Assembly (NCBI GenBank): GCA_030144725.1
Contig: JASKMD010000003.1
Location: 2,004,991-2,068,990, forward strand
DNA from: Haematococcus lacustris
Lineage: Eukaryota > Chlorophyta > Chlorophyceae > Chlamydomonadales > Haematococcaceae
DNA: 64,000 bases
Direction of reading: 5' to 3'
The notes beneath the pieces are model-generated. The model saw only the letters and a program-made list of their open reading frames with translations, ran no database searches and had not been told where the DNA came from. Shown one piece after another: positions 9,985 to 20,043 of this stretch; position 1 is the stretch's first letter, and every line of letters begins with the position of its first letter. The translations under genes were made by a program, and so were the position numbers.

Positions 9985-10113
9985 CGTGCTGCCCGGGGTG
10001 AGCTGGTGTTCAAGTATCTTGCGTCTGGGGCTAATGTGGCTGATGCCATGACCAAGGCCCTGCCAGGTGTCAAGTATGAGTTCTGCAAGTCTGGTATGGG
10101 CATGGTGAAGTGA
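9985..10113 (+). CDS. C-terminal end of the Copia Pol, separated by the nested element
   Basis: Resumes in frame after the TSD copy with [18 protein letters not shown] and ends [12 protein letters not shown], identical in sense to the fragment ending at 2179. The DNA upstream belongs to the Gypsy LTR, so this piece has no start of its own. Confidence 0.88.
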   Translation, partial: RAARGELVFKYLASGANVADAMTKALPGVKYEFCKSGMGMVK

Positions 10114-10154
10114 CAAGTGTGTGGGGGTAACTCTGCTGACTGCCTGAGTGGGAG

Positions 10155-10392
10155 TGTTGGAGTAAGGAGGTTGAGGTCAGTCAGACCATCAGAGTTTCTG
10201 GGAGTAGTTGACTAAAGTGTGAGGCAGTTTTAGTTCGCGCTCTGCGGTAGGGCCTTTACTGCGTTTGTCCGGTCGAGGCCATCCCTCTAACGAGTGCTGT
10301 GCTGCCTTTAGGTGAGCGTAAGCTCGCCCTATGTTTGTAACTGCGTTTGTCCGGTCGAGGCCATCCCTCTAACGAGTGCTGTGCTGCCTTTA
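10155..10392 (+). repeat. Copia LTR (right)
   Basis: 238 bp, matching 2221-2458 and including the duplicated 54-bp unit with the AG|GTGAGC junction. The host repeat resumes directly after CCTTTA with ctgccacttactgcc. Confidence 0.87.
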
Positions 10393-11666
10393 CTGCCACT
10401 TACTGCCACCCCCATTGAAGGTTAGGAACTTCCACCTCAACCACCCAGCCAGCTCATTGCCAACGCACCAACCAGCCTGCCACTGCCACCAACTGCGACC
10501 ACCAACAGCACCAGCCCACCCACAGCAGGCTGCAGCTTGTGGCTCAGGGCTGGTAAGCAATGGCCCCACCTGCCCCACCCGCGCAATGCCTGCTGCCTGA
10601 CTGCCTCTAGCCTGCTGCACCTGCTGGGCCACTGAGAGGGGCCTGATGGGCTGGCTGCTGGGATTAGGACTCCTGGGGGCAGCACCGCCCAGGCTGAGGA
10701 GGTCAGGCTGCCAGCTGGGCTGTCGGCCGGGCCTGGACCTGCGCAGCCCCAGGAGATGGGGCCGCACAGCGGGGTCAGGCTAGAAGCCCCAGGCGAGGCA
10801 CTGAGAAGAAAAGAAGAAGAAGAGTCACCTACCCAAAATAGATAGGCAGGGTTAGGCACGTGCCTGACCCCTTGCACTGATTCCTGCATCAAGCTGTAAA
10901 GTCTACACTTGGACTACGAACCCTGTGTAGGTGAGAGCAGGTCCGGCCCTGTGGTCTCAGGCTTGCGGCAGGCCAGTAGACCTCAGGCTAGAGGTAAAGA
11001 ACAGGTGCGTGGCTGAGCGTGACCCTGCTGACCACCAACCCCTGCCCCTGTTGACTACCCAGCCCAGCTTCACCCTGCCACCCCGCTGCTGGGTAGCGTG
11101 GTCAACTGTTAACCGCTTGAGCATGTATCGCATGGGCAGCGTGACACAAACCGGCTGCATGTCGGCGACATGTCAGTTGATGACAGAAGGTTGATTACTG
11201 GCCAGCCGCCCCAAACTGAGATCTTATAATTTTGACATCCCACTGATGACCCCACTGATGATCCCAGCCAGCTACCTTTCACCCATCCAACACTATGATC
11301 CTAAACATTCGCACAAGGGGAATACTACCATGCATCCTAGCTATGAAACAACTATGTTCCATGGGGTCTGGGAGGTGGCGGTTAAGAGCCGCGGGGAATG
11401 AAGGGTACATGAGGCATCCACTGTCTGACACTACAGGTCTGGCCTGAGTCAGGCATGGCACACCGCGCATCACTTTGACCACCGCCAGGTTCATCTGGGT
11501 GATGGAGCTCAGGGTCAACCATCACTACCCAGCACATGCCCACGGCACATCATGACAGTGGTGCTACACCTTGCGGCCCACCTCAGCCCACCCCAGCCAG
11601 CCTGCAAGCCATCATGACGCAGTGTGGGGTAGCAGGGAGGGCACACAGCCATGCAGTGTTCTTCTG
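10393..11666 (+). repeat. Right half of the host repeat and duplicated intergenic blocks
   Basis: 10393-10520 continues the repeat seen at 34755-34880. 10630-10810 (ctgggccactgagaggggcc onward) matches 25170-25365. 10850-11090 resembles 16800-17290 and 33580-34040, the region upstream of family-2 copies. 11290-11660 is shared with 19800-20030 and 27880-28200. No gene is supported. Confidence 0.55.
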
Positions 11667-11955
11667 TTATCCACTAAATCTAACGTTTGCCGTTGGGAAC
11701 AGGACAGCCAAGGCATGCCGGCTGGCTGGGGACAGTATTGCTTCGCTCATTCCCCGCAATGTGATGCGCATCGGCTCCATGCACCGGCCCATGCGCTGCA
11801 TGGGAGCCTGGCCCCCTGCTGCTGACCCTTGCTGCCCCCTCGGCCCACTGCTGCTGCCTGGCCCCCCTGGCGTGATGTGCCCCTCAGGGCTGCTGCTGCT
11901 GGCCACAGTGAGGTGGAGGGGCTGCTGGCCAGTACAGCTATCAGTGCATGCACGC
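11667..11955 (-). pseudogene. C-terminal fragment of an F-box-like/LRR gene
   Basis: The minus strand reads the family tail: SSSSPEGHITPGGPG, then QGSAAGGQAPMQRMGRC and ALAVLFPTANVRF. Everything before the Ser-rich linker is missing. It lies just downstream of intact copy B and carries its own copy of the family 3' block, so it is the remnant of a tandem neighbour. Confidence 0.8.
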
Positions 11956-12130
11956 TATCACTGCGCCACCATCAGTCCACCATCACTACCCAGCATATGG
12001 CCACGGCACATCATGGCAGAGCCGCTGCACCTCACAGCACACCTCAGCCCACCCCAACTAGCTTGCGTGCCATCATGATGTAGTGTGGGGTAGCAGGGAG
12101 GGCACATAGCCATGCAGTGTCTTACCAAAG

Positions 12131-13822
12131 TTAGTCAAACTCATTCAGTCCCAAAGACCTCTCCCAGGCGCACATGAACTTAATGTTTGCATTCGGAAAC
12201 AGGACAGCTAAGGCTTGCTGATGGTCTGAGGACAGAAGTCCTTCGCCCGATGCCTGCTCTGTGATGCGCACCGCCTTCACGTGACGGCCCAGGCGCTGCA
12301 TGAGAAGGTGGGCCCCCGCTGCCGACCCCTGCTGCCCGCCCTGCCCAGTGCTGCTGCCTGCCCCCCCTGGCGTGCTGTGTCCCTCAAGGCTGCTGCTGCT
12401 GAGCAGGCTGGTGCTGGGCCCTGAGTGGCTGCTGCTGCTGGCTACAGTGGGGTGGCTGAGGTATCGCTCAGTCAGCAGGTCCACAGTGGCCATTCTCACC
12501 CACAGTCTGCCAGTCAGGCCCAGTTCCAAATCCAGCACCAGCCCTGCCTTGTTGCGCTCGCACAGGTTGAGCTCAGCTGCAGCCAGCACCTCCATACTCA
12601 GCTCCTCGATGTTCCCCCTTTCAACGTCCTCTATCCTGAACACTAGCAGTTGATACAAGCGCAGAGGGTGGGTGAGGCTGTGCAGGGGCAGGTAGGCGGC
12701 TGTGACCCAGTCCATCGTGTGCACCTCCAGCTGCCTCCAGCTGCAGGCTGCGCTGGCCCGGGAGGAGGTCAGGCCAGAGAAGGCTGGGACCTGCAGGCGT
12801 GTGATCTGGGTGAGTTCTAGCAGGGCGTCCAGCTGCTCCTGACCCACCACATATTCATCCAGCACTAGGGTGTGCAGGCGGGGAAGGTGGGCCAGCGCTG
12901 GCAGCAGCGACATGGGCCCTGGCCCACTGTCGTACCAACCTCTGTCCACGCCAAGAAGCCTTAGCTGCTGCAACTGTGTCAAGCTGCTCACAGCCGCTGC
13001 TATCTTGTCCCAATCCCATTTATGCGAGCGCCAACTGCTCATTTCCAGCTGAGTCAGGGTGGGCGGTAAGGGCAGCAGTCCAGACAGGAACTCACGCCCC
13101 CCACGCACTTCAACCCAACCATCCAGGCGGAGTGTCTGCACCCTGCTGCCAATGAAGGGGGACCTGCCCAGCTCGCCTTGATGTGCGGTGATTCTGGCGT
13201 CCATGAGGTCCAGGTGCACCAGCCGTGGCAACAGCAAGGGGTGGTTGATGGCCGTCGCCAAGTGACCTACGCTTATGCTGCCACTACTGACGTCACCATG
13301 GAAGGTCAGGCTTGTCAGGGAGGGGAAGGAGGACGCCAGGGCTGTGCTGAAAGCATCTTCCCATGGAAGATGTATTTCAGGTCGCAAGTCGATAGTCAGG
13401 CTGTCGACTGCCCCACACAGCGACACTGCCCCCAGCATCCGGGCAACCAGATGCTTCCTATCAGATGCTGCAGCAGCTGGCTCTGCTTTCCTTCGTTGCT
13501 GCATTGCAATTGTGAAGCCCCAGGCTGGCCGCAGTGTGAGGTGCAACTTTGGCTGCTGCCTGTTCTGCAGGACCTCAGTCAGGAAGGGAGCCAGCTCACG
13601 AAGGTGTTGCCCAATGATGTCATGCGGGGTTGGGTAGGTGAGCTGGATCCTTGGTACTACCCGCAGGAGAGCTGTGGCCAGGAGCTTGCTGGTCCTGAAG
13701 ACTGGCAGCCTACTGCGTGCATCCAGCCGGCGCAGGATTGCATCCAGGGGTTCCGCTGGCAAGCCCTGCAGGCCCGGCAACTGTTGGCCGGTATCAACGT
13801 CTCCCGATGACGACTTCTCCAT
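12131..13822 (-). CDS. F-box-like/LRR protein, copy B
   Basis: 563 codons from the family Met (MEKSSSGD); six in-frame codons extend upstream to 13840. Residues about 12-55 are F-box-like (LPAEPLDAILRRLDARSRL, then FRTSKLLATALLR). The middle, about 80-420, is leucine-rich with repeated LxxLxxL units (SLTQLQQLRLL, LPRLHTLVLDEY, LTQITRLQV). A Ser-rich linker (SSSSHSGPSTS) leads to a conserved tail (LMQRLGRHVKAVRI, LAVLFPNANIKF). F-box/LRR proteins usually act as substrate adaptors of SCF ubiquitin ligases; that role is inferred. No intron is apparent. The C-terminal LGLNEFD extension differs from its sisters. Confidence 0.7.
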   Translation of the reverse strand: MEKSSSGDVDTGQQLPGLQGLPAEPLDAILRRLDARSRLPVFRTSKLLATALLRVVPRIQLTYPTPHDIIGQHLRELAPFLTEVLQNRQQPKLHLTLRPAWGFTIAMQQRRKAEPAAAASDRKHLVARMLGAVSLCGAVDSLTIDLRPEIHLPWEDAFSTALASSFPSLTSLTFHGDVSSGSISVGHLATAINHPLLLPRLVHLDLMDARITAHQGELGRSPFIGSRVQTLRLDGWVEVRGGREFLSGLLPLPPTLTQLEMSSWRSHKWDWDKIAAAVSSLTQLQQLRLLGVDRGWYDSGPGPMSLLPALAHLPRLHTLVLDEYVVGQEQLDALLELTQITRLQVPAFSGLTSSRASAACSWRQLEVHTMDWVTAAYLPLHSLTHPLRLYQLLVFRIEDVERGNIEELSMEVLAAAELNLCERNKAGLVLDLELGLTGRLWVRMATVDLLTERYLSHPTVASSSSHSGPSTSLLSSSSLEGHSTPGGAGSSTGQGGQQGSAAGAHLLMQRLGRHVKAVRITEQASGEGLLSSDHQQALAVLFPNANIKFMCAWERSLGLNEFD

Positions 13823-14330
13823 CGGGTCTACACCGTCCACAAAGATCGCAAAGCAAGACGATGAGTACTGCAGAGCTTAGGACTGTGGTTGCACAGCAGG
13901 ACCTACCCTTCTGCAAGGCGTCAGCGACGTGCCCACAGGACAGCACAGCTCTTTGTCTACAGCTCCGTTGCGCTGGGGCTGAATTCATGACTGTGGCGCG
14001 CAGTGACCCATGACATGATTGTCTACTTGGGTTGGTATTCTATTGATTGTCAGAGTTGAGAGGGTCTGACCCCTAAGCATGTACGATGATAGGAAAGCCC
14101 ATGTAAACACTGTCACCTGCACGAGTGCCACACGACCTGAATCATAGCTAGGGTGCGTAGTTTATGGATGACTCATTTGGAATGGCATTGCACGTGCATA
14201 TGAAGGTCATGCTGACGTTGTAGCTCTGTTGGGTGGATATCAGGCGCCCCCAACTGACAGCAGATGACAGGCGACCGAGCCCTGGTAGTAGGACGGCTGT
14301 AACTCGGCACTCATTGCGCCAAATGTTATG
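13823..14330. other. 5' flank of copy B
   Basis: The first about 120 bp (agcaaagcaagacgatgagtactgc onward) is shared with the upstream regions of copies C, E, F and G, so it is probably 5' UTR or promoter DNA. The rest matches part of 30100-30240 and 30480-30540. No gene is visible. Confidence 0.5.
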
Positions 14331-14405
14331 CCGCCCCGCCCCGCCCCGCCCCGCCCCGCCCCGCCCCGCCCCGCCCCGCCCCGCCCCGCCCCGCCCCGCC
14401 CCGCC
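14331..14405. repeat. (CCGCC)15 microsatellite
   Basis: Fifteen perfect 5-bp units, followed by two degenerate ccttccccg units. The minus strand has successive GGGG runs separated by a single C, a strong G-quadruplex-forming pattern. It lies about 200 bp beyond the 3' end of copy C. Confidence 0.95.
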
Positions 14406-14606
14406 TTCCCCGCCTTCCCCGTCTTCCCAACAGCGTAGCAACACGTACCAGCGTAGTTGTGACTGGCTGACTACCCAGCACATGACCACGCCGCATCATG
14501 GCAGTGTTGTCGCACCTCACAGCACACCTCAGCCCACTCCAGCCAGCTTGCAAGCCATCATGATGCAGTGTGGGGTAGCAGGGAGGGCGCACAGCCATGC
14601 AGTGTT

Positions 14607-16280
14607 TCACCAATGATGACTGACCCTGATGACTGCTTTCGGGAACACGACATCTAAGGCTTGCTGGTTGGCTGAGGAAAGACATTCTTTGCACCGTCCC
14701 TGCTTATTGATGCGCAGCACCTTCACACAACGGCCCAGGCGCTGCATGAGAGGTTGGCCCCCTGCCGCTGACCCCTGCTGCCCGCCCTGCCCAATGTTGC
14801 CGCCTGGCCCCCCTGGCGTGATGTGCCCCTCAGGGCTGCTGCTGCTGACCAGGCTGGTGCTGGGCCCTGAGTGGCTGCTGCTGCTGACCACAGTGGGGTG
14901 GGGGGGCTGCTGGTCGGCAGGGCAGATGTGGGTGAGGTATTGCTCAGTCAGCAGGTCCACAGTGGCCTTGCTCAGGCACAGGTCCCCATCCAGCACCAGC
15001 CCTGCCTTGTTGCGCTCACACAGGTTGAGCTCAGCTGCAGCCAGCACATCAATACTCGGTTCCTCGATGACCTCCATCTCGATGTCCCCCATCTCAACGT
15101 CCTCTATCATGGCCCCTACCAGTTGATACACGTGCAGAGGGTGGGTGAGGCTGTGCAGGGGCAGGTAGGCGGCTGAGTCCCAGTCCATCACATCTAACTT
15201 CAGCTGCTTCCAGCTGCAGGCTGCGCTGGCCCGGGAGGAGGTCAGGCCAGAGAAGCGTTGCACCTGCAGTCTGGTGATCTGGGTGAGAGCCAGCAAGGCG
15301 TCCAGCTGCTCCTGGCCCACCTCGAATTCAGACATCTGCAGAGTGTGCAGGCGGGGTAGGTGGGCCAGCGCTGGCAGCAGCGCCATGGGCCCTGGCTCAC
15401 TCTCGTAATAAGCTCTTATCTCATCAGTGAGCCTTAGCTGCTGCAACTGTGTCAAGCTGCTCACAGCCGCTGCCAGTCTGACCCAATCCCGTTGATCTGA
15501 GTAACTACCGCTCACTACCAGCTGAATAAGGGTGCAGGGTAAAGGCACCAGTCCATACAGGAGCTCATCCTCCCCGTCCACCTGAACGTCAGCATCCAGG
15601 CTGAGTGTCTGCAGCCTGCTGCCAATGAAGGGAGACCTGCCAAGCTGGCCTTTGTGTGTGATAGTGATGCCATCGATGTCCAGGTGCAGCAGCCGTGGCA
15701 ACAGCAGGGGGTGGTTGATGGCATTAGCCAAGTGACCTATGCTCATCCTGGCCTCTCGATAGGCCAGGCTCGTCAGGGAGGGGAAGGAGGCGGCCACGGC
15801 TGCACTGAAATCAGGCTCACAAGGAAGATCCAAGGGGTAATGCCATTCAACAGTCAGGCAGTCAACTGCCCCACACAGCGGCACTGCCCCCAGAATCCGG
15901 GCAACCAGACGAGCTGCATCTGATGCTGCAGCAGCTGGCTCTGCTTCCTCACGTTGCTCTACTGCATCTGTTAGGCTACTGGCTGGCTGCAGTGTGAGGT
16001 GCAGCTTTGGCTGCTGCCTGTTTTGCAGGATCTCAGTCAGGAAAGGTGCCAGTTCACGAAGGTGTTGCCCAAGGAAGTCAGGCGGGGTAGGGTTAGTGAG
16101 CTGGATCCTTATAGATATCCGCAGCAGAGCTGTGGCCAGGAGCTTGCTGGTCATGAAGACTGGCAGCCTACTGCTTGCATCCAGCTGGCTCAGGACTGCA
16201 TCCAGGAGTTCCATTGGCAGGCCCTGCAGGCCCTGCAACTGCTGGCTCTTGTTCACGTCGCCTGCAGATGACTTCCTCAT
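14607..16280 (-). CDS. F-box-like/LRR protein, copy C
   Basis: 557 codons from MRKSSAGD; the frame stays open upstream to 16535, but that part is shared non-coding flank with copy F. It has the F-box-like N-terminus (LPMELLDAVLSQLDASSRL, then MTSKLLATALLR) and the LRR core with SLTQLQQLRLTDE and LPRLHTLQMSEFEVGQEQLD. An acidic insert with EDVEMGDIEMEVIEEPS precedes the tail. The Ser/Gly linker and family C-terminus (LGRCVKVLRI) are present. Copies C and F are the closest pair in the window, including more than 1 kb of upstream DNA, so they come from one segmental duplication. Confidence 0.72.
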   Translation of the reverse strand: MRKSSAGDVNKSQQLQGLQGLPMELLDAVLSQLDASSRLPVFMTSKLLATALLRISIRIQLTNPTPPDFLGQHLRELAPFLTEILQNRQQPKLHLTLQPASSLTDAVEQREEAEPAAAASDAARLVARILGAVPLCGAVDCLTVEWHYPLDLPCEPDFSAAVAASFPSLTSLAYREARMSIGHLANAINHPLLLPRLLHLDIDGITITHKGQLGRSPFIGSRLQTLSLDADVQVDGEDELLYGLVPLPCTLIQLVVSGSYSDQRDWVRLAAAVSSLTQLQQLRLTDEIRAYYESEPGPMALLPALAHLPRLHTLQMSEFEVGQEQLDALLALTQITRLQVQRFSGLTSSRASAACSWKQLKLDVMDWDSAAYLPLHSLTHPLHVYQLVGAMIEDVEMGDIEMEVIEEPSIDVLAAAELNLCERNKAGLVLDGDLCLSKATVDLLTEQYLTHICPADQQPPHPTVVSSSSHSGPSTSLVSSSSPEGHITPGGPGGNIGQGGQQGSAAGGQPLMQRLGRCVKVLRINKQGRCKECLSSANQQALDVVFPKAVIRVSHHW

Positions 16281-17335
16281 CGGGCCTACATCGTCAAGAA
16301 AGATAGCAAAGCAAGACGATGAGTACTGCAGAGCTGGGTAGGACTGTTGGTGCACAGCAAGGCCTACTTGCTCGGTGACGAGCCCACAGGACAGCACAGG
16401 ATAGGACCTGGGAGTAGAAGGGAATTTGAATCCGGTATCTGATCCCTGCCACGGATGGACCTCTGGAGTAGAGGAGAGCGTAATCCAGTATTTGAGTTTC
16501 GGATAGGCGCAAGTTTGAGTTCCGGATAGGCGCAATTAGACCCACCCCCTCGTTGCCCACAATGCCACCACAGCCTTGCCACCTCGCATTCGCAACCCAG
16601 CTTGGGCGCCGACAGCGACAGACACCCCACTTTTAAACGAAGGTGCAAATGAGTGCCGCACTGCCTAACTCGCAAGCCCTGGCATACATCTATTTATGCA
16701 TAAACACCCCAGGGCTGTAACTCAAGAGCTAAGATCGTAGGTTTACATATCAGCCTGCGCACTGCCACGGTCAAATCACATGGGGCCAATGCCCGTCCTA
16801 TGCTCTGAGAATAGGAAGATGCCTGACCCCTTGCATCCATTCCTGCATCAACTTGTAAGATTTGGAGTAAACGAAGGCAACAAAGGCGGGGAGTGTTGCA
16901 GCTTCGGTCCAGCTACAGCCTTGCCCCCTTGTTTGCTACGGCCTGCTGGCCCAGTGGACCATGCTCAGGGCGGGCTGTGGGCTGCTTCCAAGGGAGCAGG
17001 CAGGGGGCAGGGGGTGGTGGGGCTGGCCATGGGGCTAGGGTCAAGGCATGGGCATGGGCTGCCCAGCCCCCTGTGTGTGACCACACTGTGTAGATGAGGG
17101 CAGTTCCGGCCCTGTGGCCCTCAGGCTAGAGGCAGGCCAGCTGGAGGGGCTGGAGGGGGTGGCCTGGTGGGGCCACTGCCTGGACTAAGCTCTGAGAACA
17201 GGTGAGCTGCCAAGTCTGACCCTGCTGCCCACCCACCACTGCCCTTGTTGACCGACCAGCCCAGCTTCACCCTGCCGCTCCGCTGCCCCTGCTACACACA
17301 TACCCGCCAGCCCTGCCCTGCCCCGCCCCGCCCTC
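16281..17335. repeat. Upstream block of copy C, duplicated at 33.03-34.1 kb
   Basis: Nearly collinear with 33030-34080: shared 5' flank of the LRR gene, then cgcaattagacccaccccct, gcataaacaccccagggctg and a segment leading into the family-2 gene. It marks the repeated unit as LRR gene plus family-2 gene in divergent orientation. No separate gene seen. Confidence 0.7.
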
Positions 17336-17580
17336 CCCTGCCCTGCCCTGCCCTGCCCTGCCCTGCCCTGCCCTGCCCTGCCCTGCCCTGCCCTGCCCTG
17401 CCCTGCCCTGCCCTGCCCTGCCCTGCCCTGCCCTGCCCTGCCCTGCCCTGCCCTGCCCTGCCCTGCCCTGCCCTGCCCTGCCCTGCCCTGCCCTGCCCTG
17501 CCCTGCCCTGCCCTGCCCTGCCCTGCCCTGCCCTGCCCTGCCCTGCCCTGCCCTGCCCTGCCCTGCCCTGCCCTGCCCTG
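17336..17580. repeat. (CCCTG)49 microsatellite
   Basis: About 245 bp of perfect 5-bp units; the minus strand is (CAGGG)n, with GGG runs every five bases. Compared with the other family-2 copies it sits where the polypyrimidine end of an intron belongs, and its expansion/deletion has removed the splice acceptor and exon start. The degenerate related tract at 34083-34205 has not expanded. Confidence 0.95.
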
Positions 17581-17592
17581 CCCGGCCCGGCC

Positions 17593-19568
17593 CGCCTCCA
17601 GCCTGGCCCTGGCCCTGCAGCGTCTGGAGCTGGCCTGCGCCTTCCTGCTCACTGACAGGCTGTGGGCTGTCGCCATGGCGGACCTGGCGCAGCTGGTGGT
17701 GGGCCTACACGCCAACACGGCGCAGCGCAGGCTGCTCACGACCCCCTCCGCCCTCTCCAGCCCCCGCCCTGCCCCGCCAGCCTCAGCCCAACAGCATCTG
17801 GCCCCACAGCCATGGGAGGTCAGCAGGGGCCGGGGTGGGTGGAGAAGCTGGAGCCGTTCTGGCAGCTGTTTGTGACGTATGTGGTGGAGGCGACTGCTGG
17901 CACTGAACACAACCTGGCGTGGTGGATGGCGGCGGTGAAGGCGGGCAATGCGTACCTGCCTGACCTGGTCACCCCGCTGCAGTGGGCTCAGCCTATGAAG
18001 GCTAAGATGCTGGTTGGGGCTGCTGCCCAGTACGTGCAAGAGGTCAGTGGGGCAGCTGAGCAGGGGCCGCAGGGGCAGGGCGGCAGCAAAGACACCAGGG
18101 GCTGCTAGATGGTGGTGGGAGCAGGCATCAAGGGGTGAAGGGGCCAAAAGGCCTCCTCCTGCTGCCTGTCATCCCTGCTTGCCCCTGCTGCTGGGTCTCA
18201 GCCCACCCCAACACCCGGCTGCCTGGTCCTTGTAGGTGCGGCAGCAGGGGGAGGGCGGGTGGGAGGTGCTGCTGGCCATGGCAGGCCGCATGCGCAAGAG
18301 GTTACGCTCCACAGCCGCCAAGATCAACAAATCACGCGTAGCGGCGGTAAGGAGTGACGCATGGGGCAGTGTGACATGGGGGGAGGCTTGGTGTGGGCAG
18401 TGTGAGCATGAGGTGTGGGGGGTGTGACCTGCCAGAACCCCTGTGATGAAACAAAAAGTGTGAAACACGCAATACTGGCGCCGCTTGGTTTGTTGTGTTG
18501 GTCCAGGTTGTGTCCAGCCTGATGCAAGCGCTGGTGGCAGCAGGGGAGGCACGCTGCCTGAGACTGCACCAGCAGCTGGGCGCCGCCTGCAATGTGACCA
18601 GCCAGGGCAACGGCGTGACAGCTGCAGAGCAAGTCAGCCAGGAGCAAGCAGGGGCGGCATCAGTGGTGGCAGGTGCAGAAGCAGGGGCAAGGGCAACAGG
18701 GGTGACAGGGGCTGAGGTAGGGGCAGGAGCGCAGACACCCGCTCCTTATGCTGCCAACAGCAGCAGAGACACCCCCTCTTGGTGCTGCCAACACCTCCTT
18801 CCCAGCTGCAGCTGCAGCAGCTGAGCCTGGCCAGGGAGCATCAGGTGCAGCTGGGGCTGTGACTGGTGCTGGGGCTGCAGGGGCGGGTGCAGCTGCTGAG
18901 CCTGTGCTGCCCCAGATAACAGCTTCGCCACAGCACATGGGCGGCGTGCCTGATGCTGCTGCAACCCAAGCTGTGAATCAGTCATCCAGTCCTGAGCCAG
19001 GCGTCACTGCAGCAGAAGCAGCAACGGAAGGGGGTCAGGGGCTGCAGCCGGTCAGGTCAAGCTTTTGGCTGCAGCCGGTCAGGTCAAGCTTAGGGGCAGC
19101 TCAGAGGTGTTGCAGTGCTCAAAGCAGATGATGGCGGTGGTGGTTGGCTGCCAGGCGGCAGGAGTGCTCAGTCTGTGCTCAGGTGAAGGCCTGGCGGCCT
19201 GCCAGCGCGCCATGATGACCATGTGGCAGACAATCAGCTACGACTGCATCGCGCACTGCCCGCACACGGACATCGCAGCCGCTGTCGCAGCCCAGCCGCA
19301 GCAAGCTAGCGATGTGGCCAAGGCGTCCGAGGCGGTGTTGACCAAAGTCAACGCGCTGTTAGGCACGCCGAGCAACCCGCCAGCGGCAACACAGCAGCAG
19401 ACGAGACATGGACAGACGAGGGCACAAGCTGCGGCCGCCGGTCGTGCAGTTCGGACCACCGTGGTGCTAGGTGCTGCCAGGCTGGCTGGGCCAGGCTGGG
19501 CCAACAAATACCATCTTCCAGGCTGGGCCAACAAATACCATCTTCTGGATGAGAGCAGGAAGGAGTAA
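17593..19568 (+). pseudogene. Family-2 gene copy 1, degenerate
   Basis: Unrecognised plus-strand gene family. Visible parts: exon about 17593-18042 (ASSLALALQRLELACAF, WVEKLEPFWQLF, AAQYVQE); intron 18043-18235 (gtcagt...ttgtag); exon 18236-18346 (VRQQGEGGWEVLLAMAGR); intron 18347-18506 (gtaagg...gtccag); exon from 18507 (VVSSLMQALVAAGEARCL). A low-complexity Ala/Gly/Gln region follows, then a last block at 19128-19370 (AVVVGCQAAGVLS, MMTMWQTISYDCIAHC). A 5-bp insertion near 17765 shifts the frame, and the exon start EDE-ERECVA is lost into the (CCCTG)n tract. A 29-bp duplication (19492-19550) repeats the end. No function can be assigned. Confidence 0.6.
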
Positions 19569-20043
19569 CCTTTCGACTTTGAGATCAGACTGTAGAGATG
19601 AGGGGTCTGGTAAAATTAACTGTATCGGGGCACGTTGGCGCATTGGTACATACAGTGTTGGTATATGCTAGTCCCCTACTCAAGGAAGGCTTAAGCCCTC
19701 ACTCCCTCACAGCCATCGTGCACAGTCCTCCAGGCTCCTTTCCCCCGGAACTCCTAAACAGAACAGAATCCCAGCTTAAGAAACAAAGCATCTTGATCAC
19801 CTTGACACCTGACAGCCCTGAACTGCGGGACATCCTACCATGCATCCAAGCACATAAACAACTATCTTTCGTGGGGTCTGGGAGGTGGTGGATTTGAGCA
19901 GCGGGGAATGAAGGGTACATGAGGCATCCTCTGGCTGACACTCCAGGTTTGGCGTGTGTCAGCATGTGAGCCATCATGATATAGTGTGGGGTAGCAGGGA
20001 GGACGCACAGCCATGCAGTGTTCACCTGTTCAATCATAAACCA
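19569..20043. other. Intergenic, with the family 3' block of LRR copy D
   Basis: 19800-20030 matches the 3' flanks of copies B and E (catcctaccatgcatcc..., gtggggtagcagggagg). The remainder shows nothing recognisable. Confidence 0.5.

Larger units (their letters stand above)
1734..10392 (+). mobile_element. Composite Ty1/Copia insertion (partial element + LTR + full internal region + LTR)
   Basis: The order is: 3' end of a Copia pol (1734-2179), polypurine tract (about 2212-2220), LTR (2221-2458), primer site, Gag-Pol (2480-10113 with a nested element inside), polypurine tract, LTR (10155-10392). The two LTRs are both 238 bp and differ at one position that I noticed (acttgac against agttgac). 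The left partial copy has lost its own 5' part, and about five host bases (tgcgc) are missing at the left junction. The arrangement fits two tandem elements sharing one LTR, followed by a left-end deletion. Confidence 0.85.

Noticed and set aside
16281..16535. N-terminal extension of LRR copy C (and of F to 33326)
   Set aside because: The upstream part is not conserved as protein in copies B, D, E and G, whereas MxKSS is conserved; it is more likely 5' flank.
17185..18147. Long minus-strand ORF rich in GRAGQGRAGQ, and its plus-strand ALPCPALPCP counterpart
   Set aside because: Translation of the (CCCTG)49 microsatellite; a five-base repeat is open in all frames.
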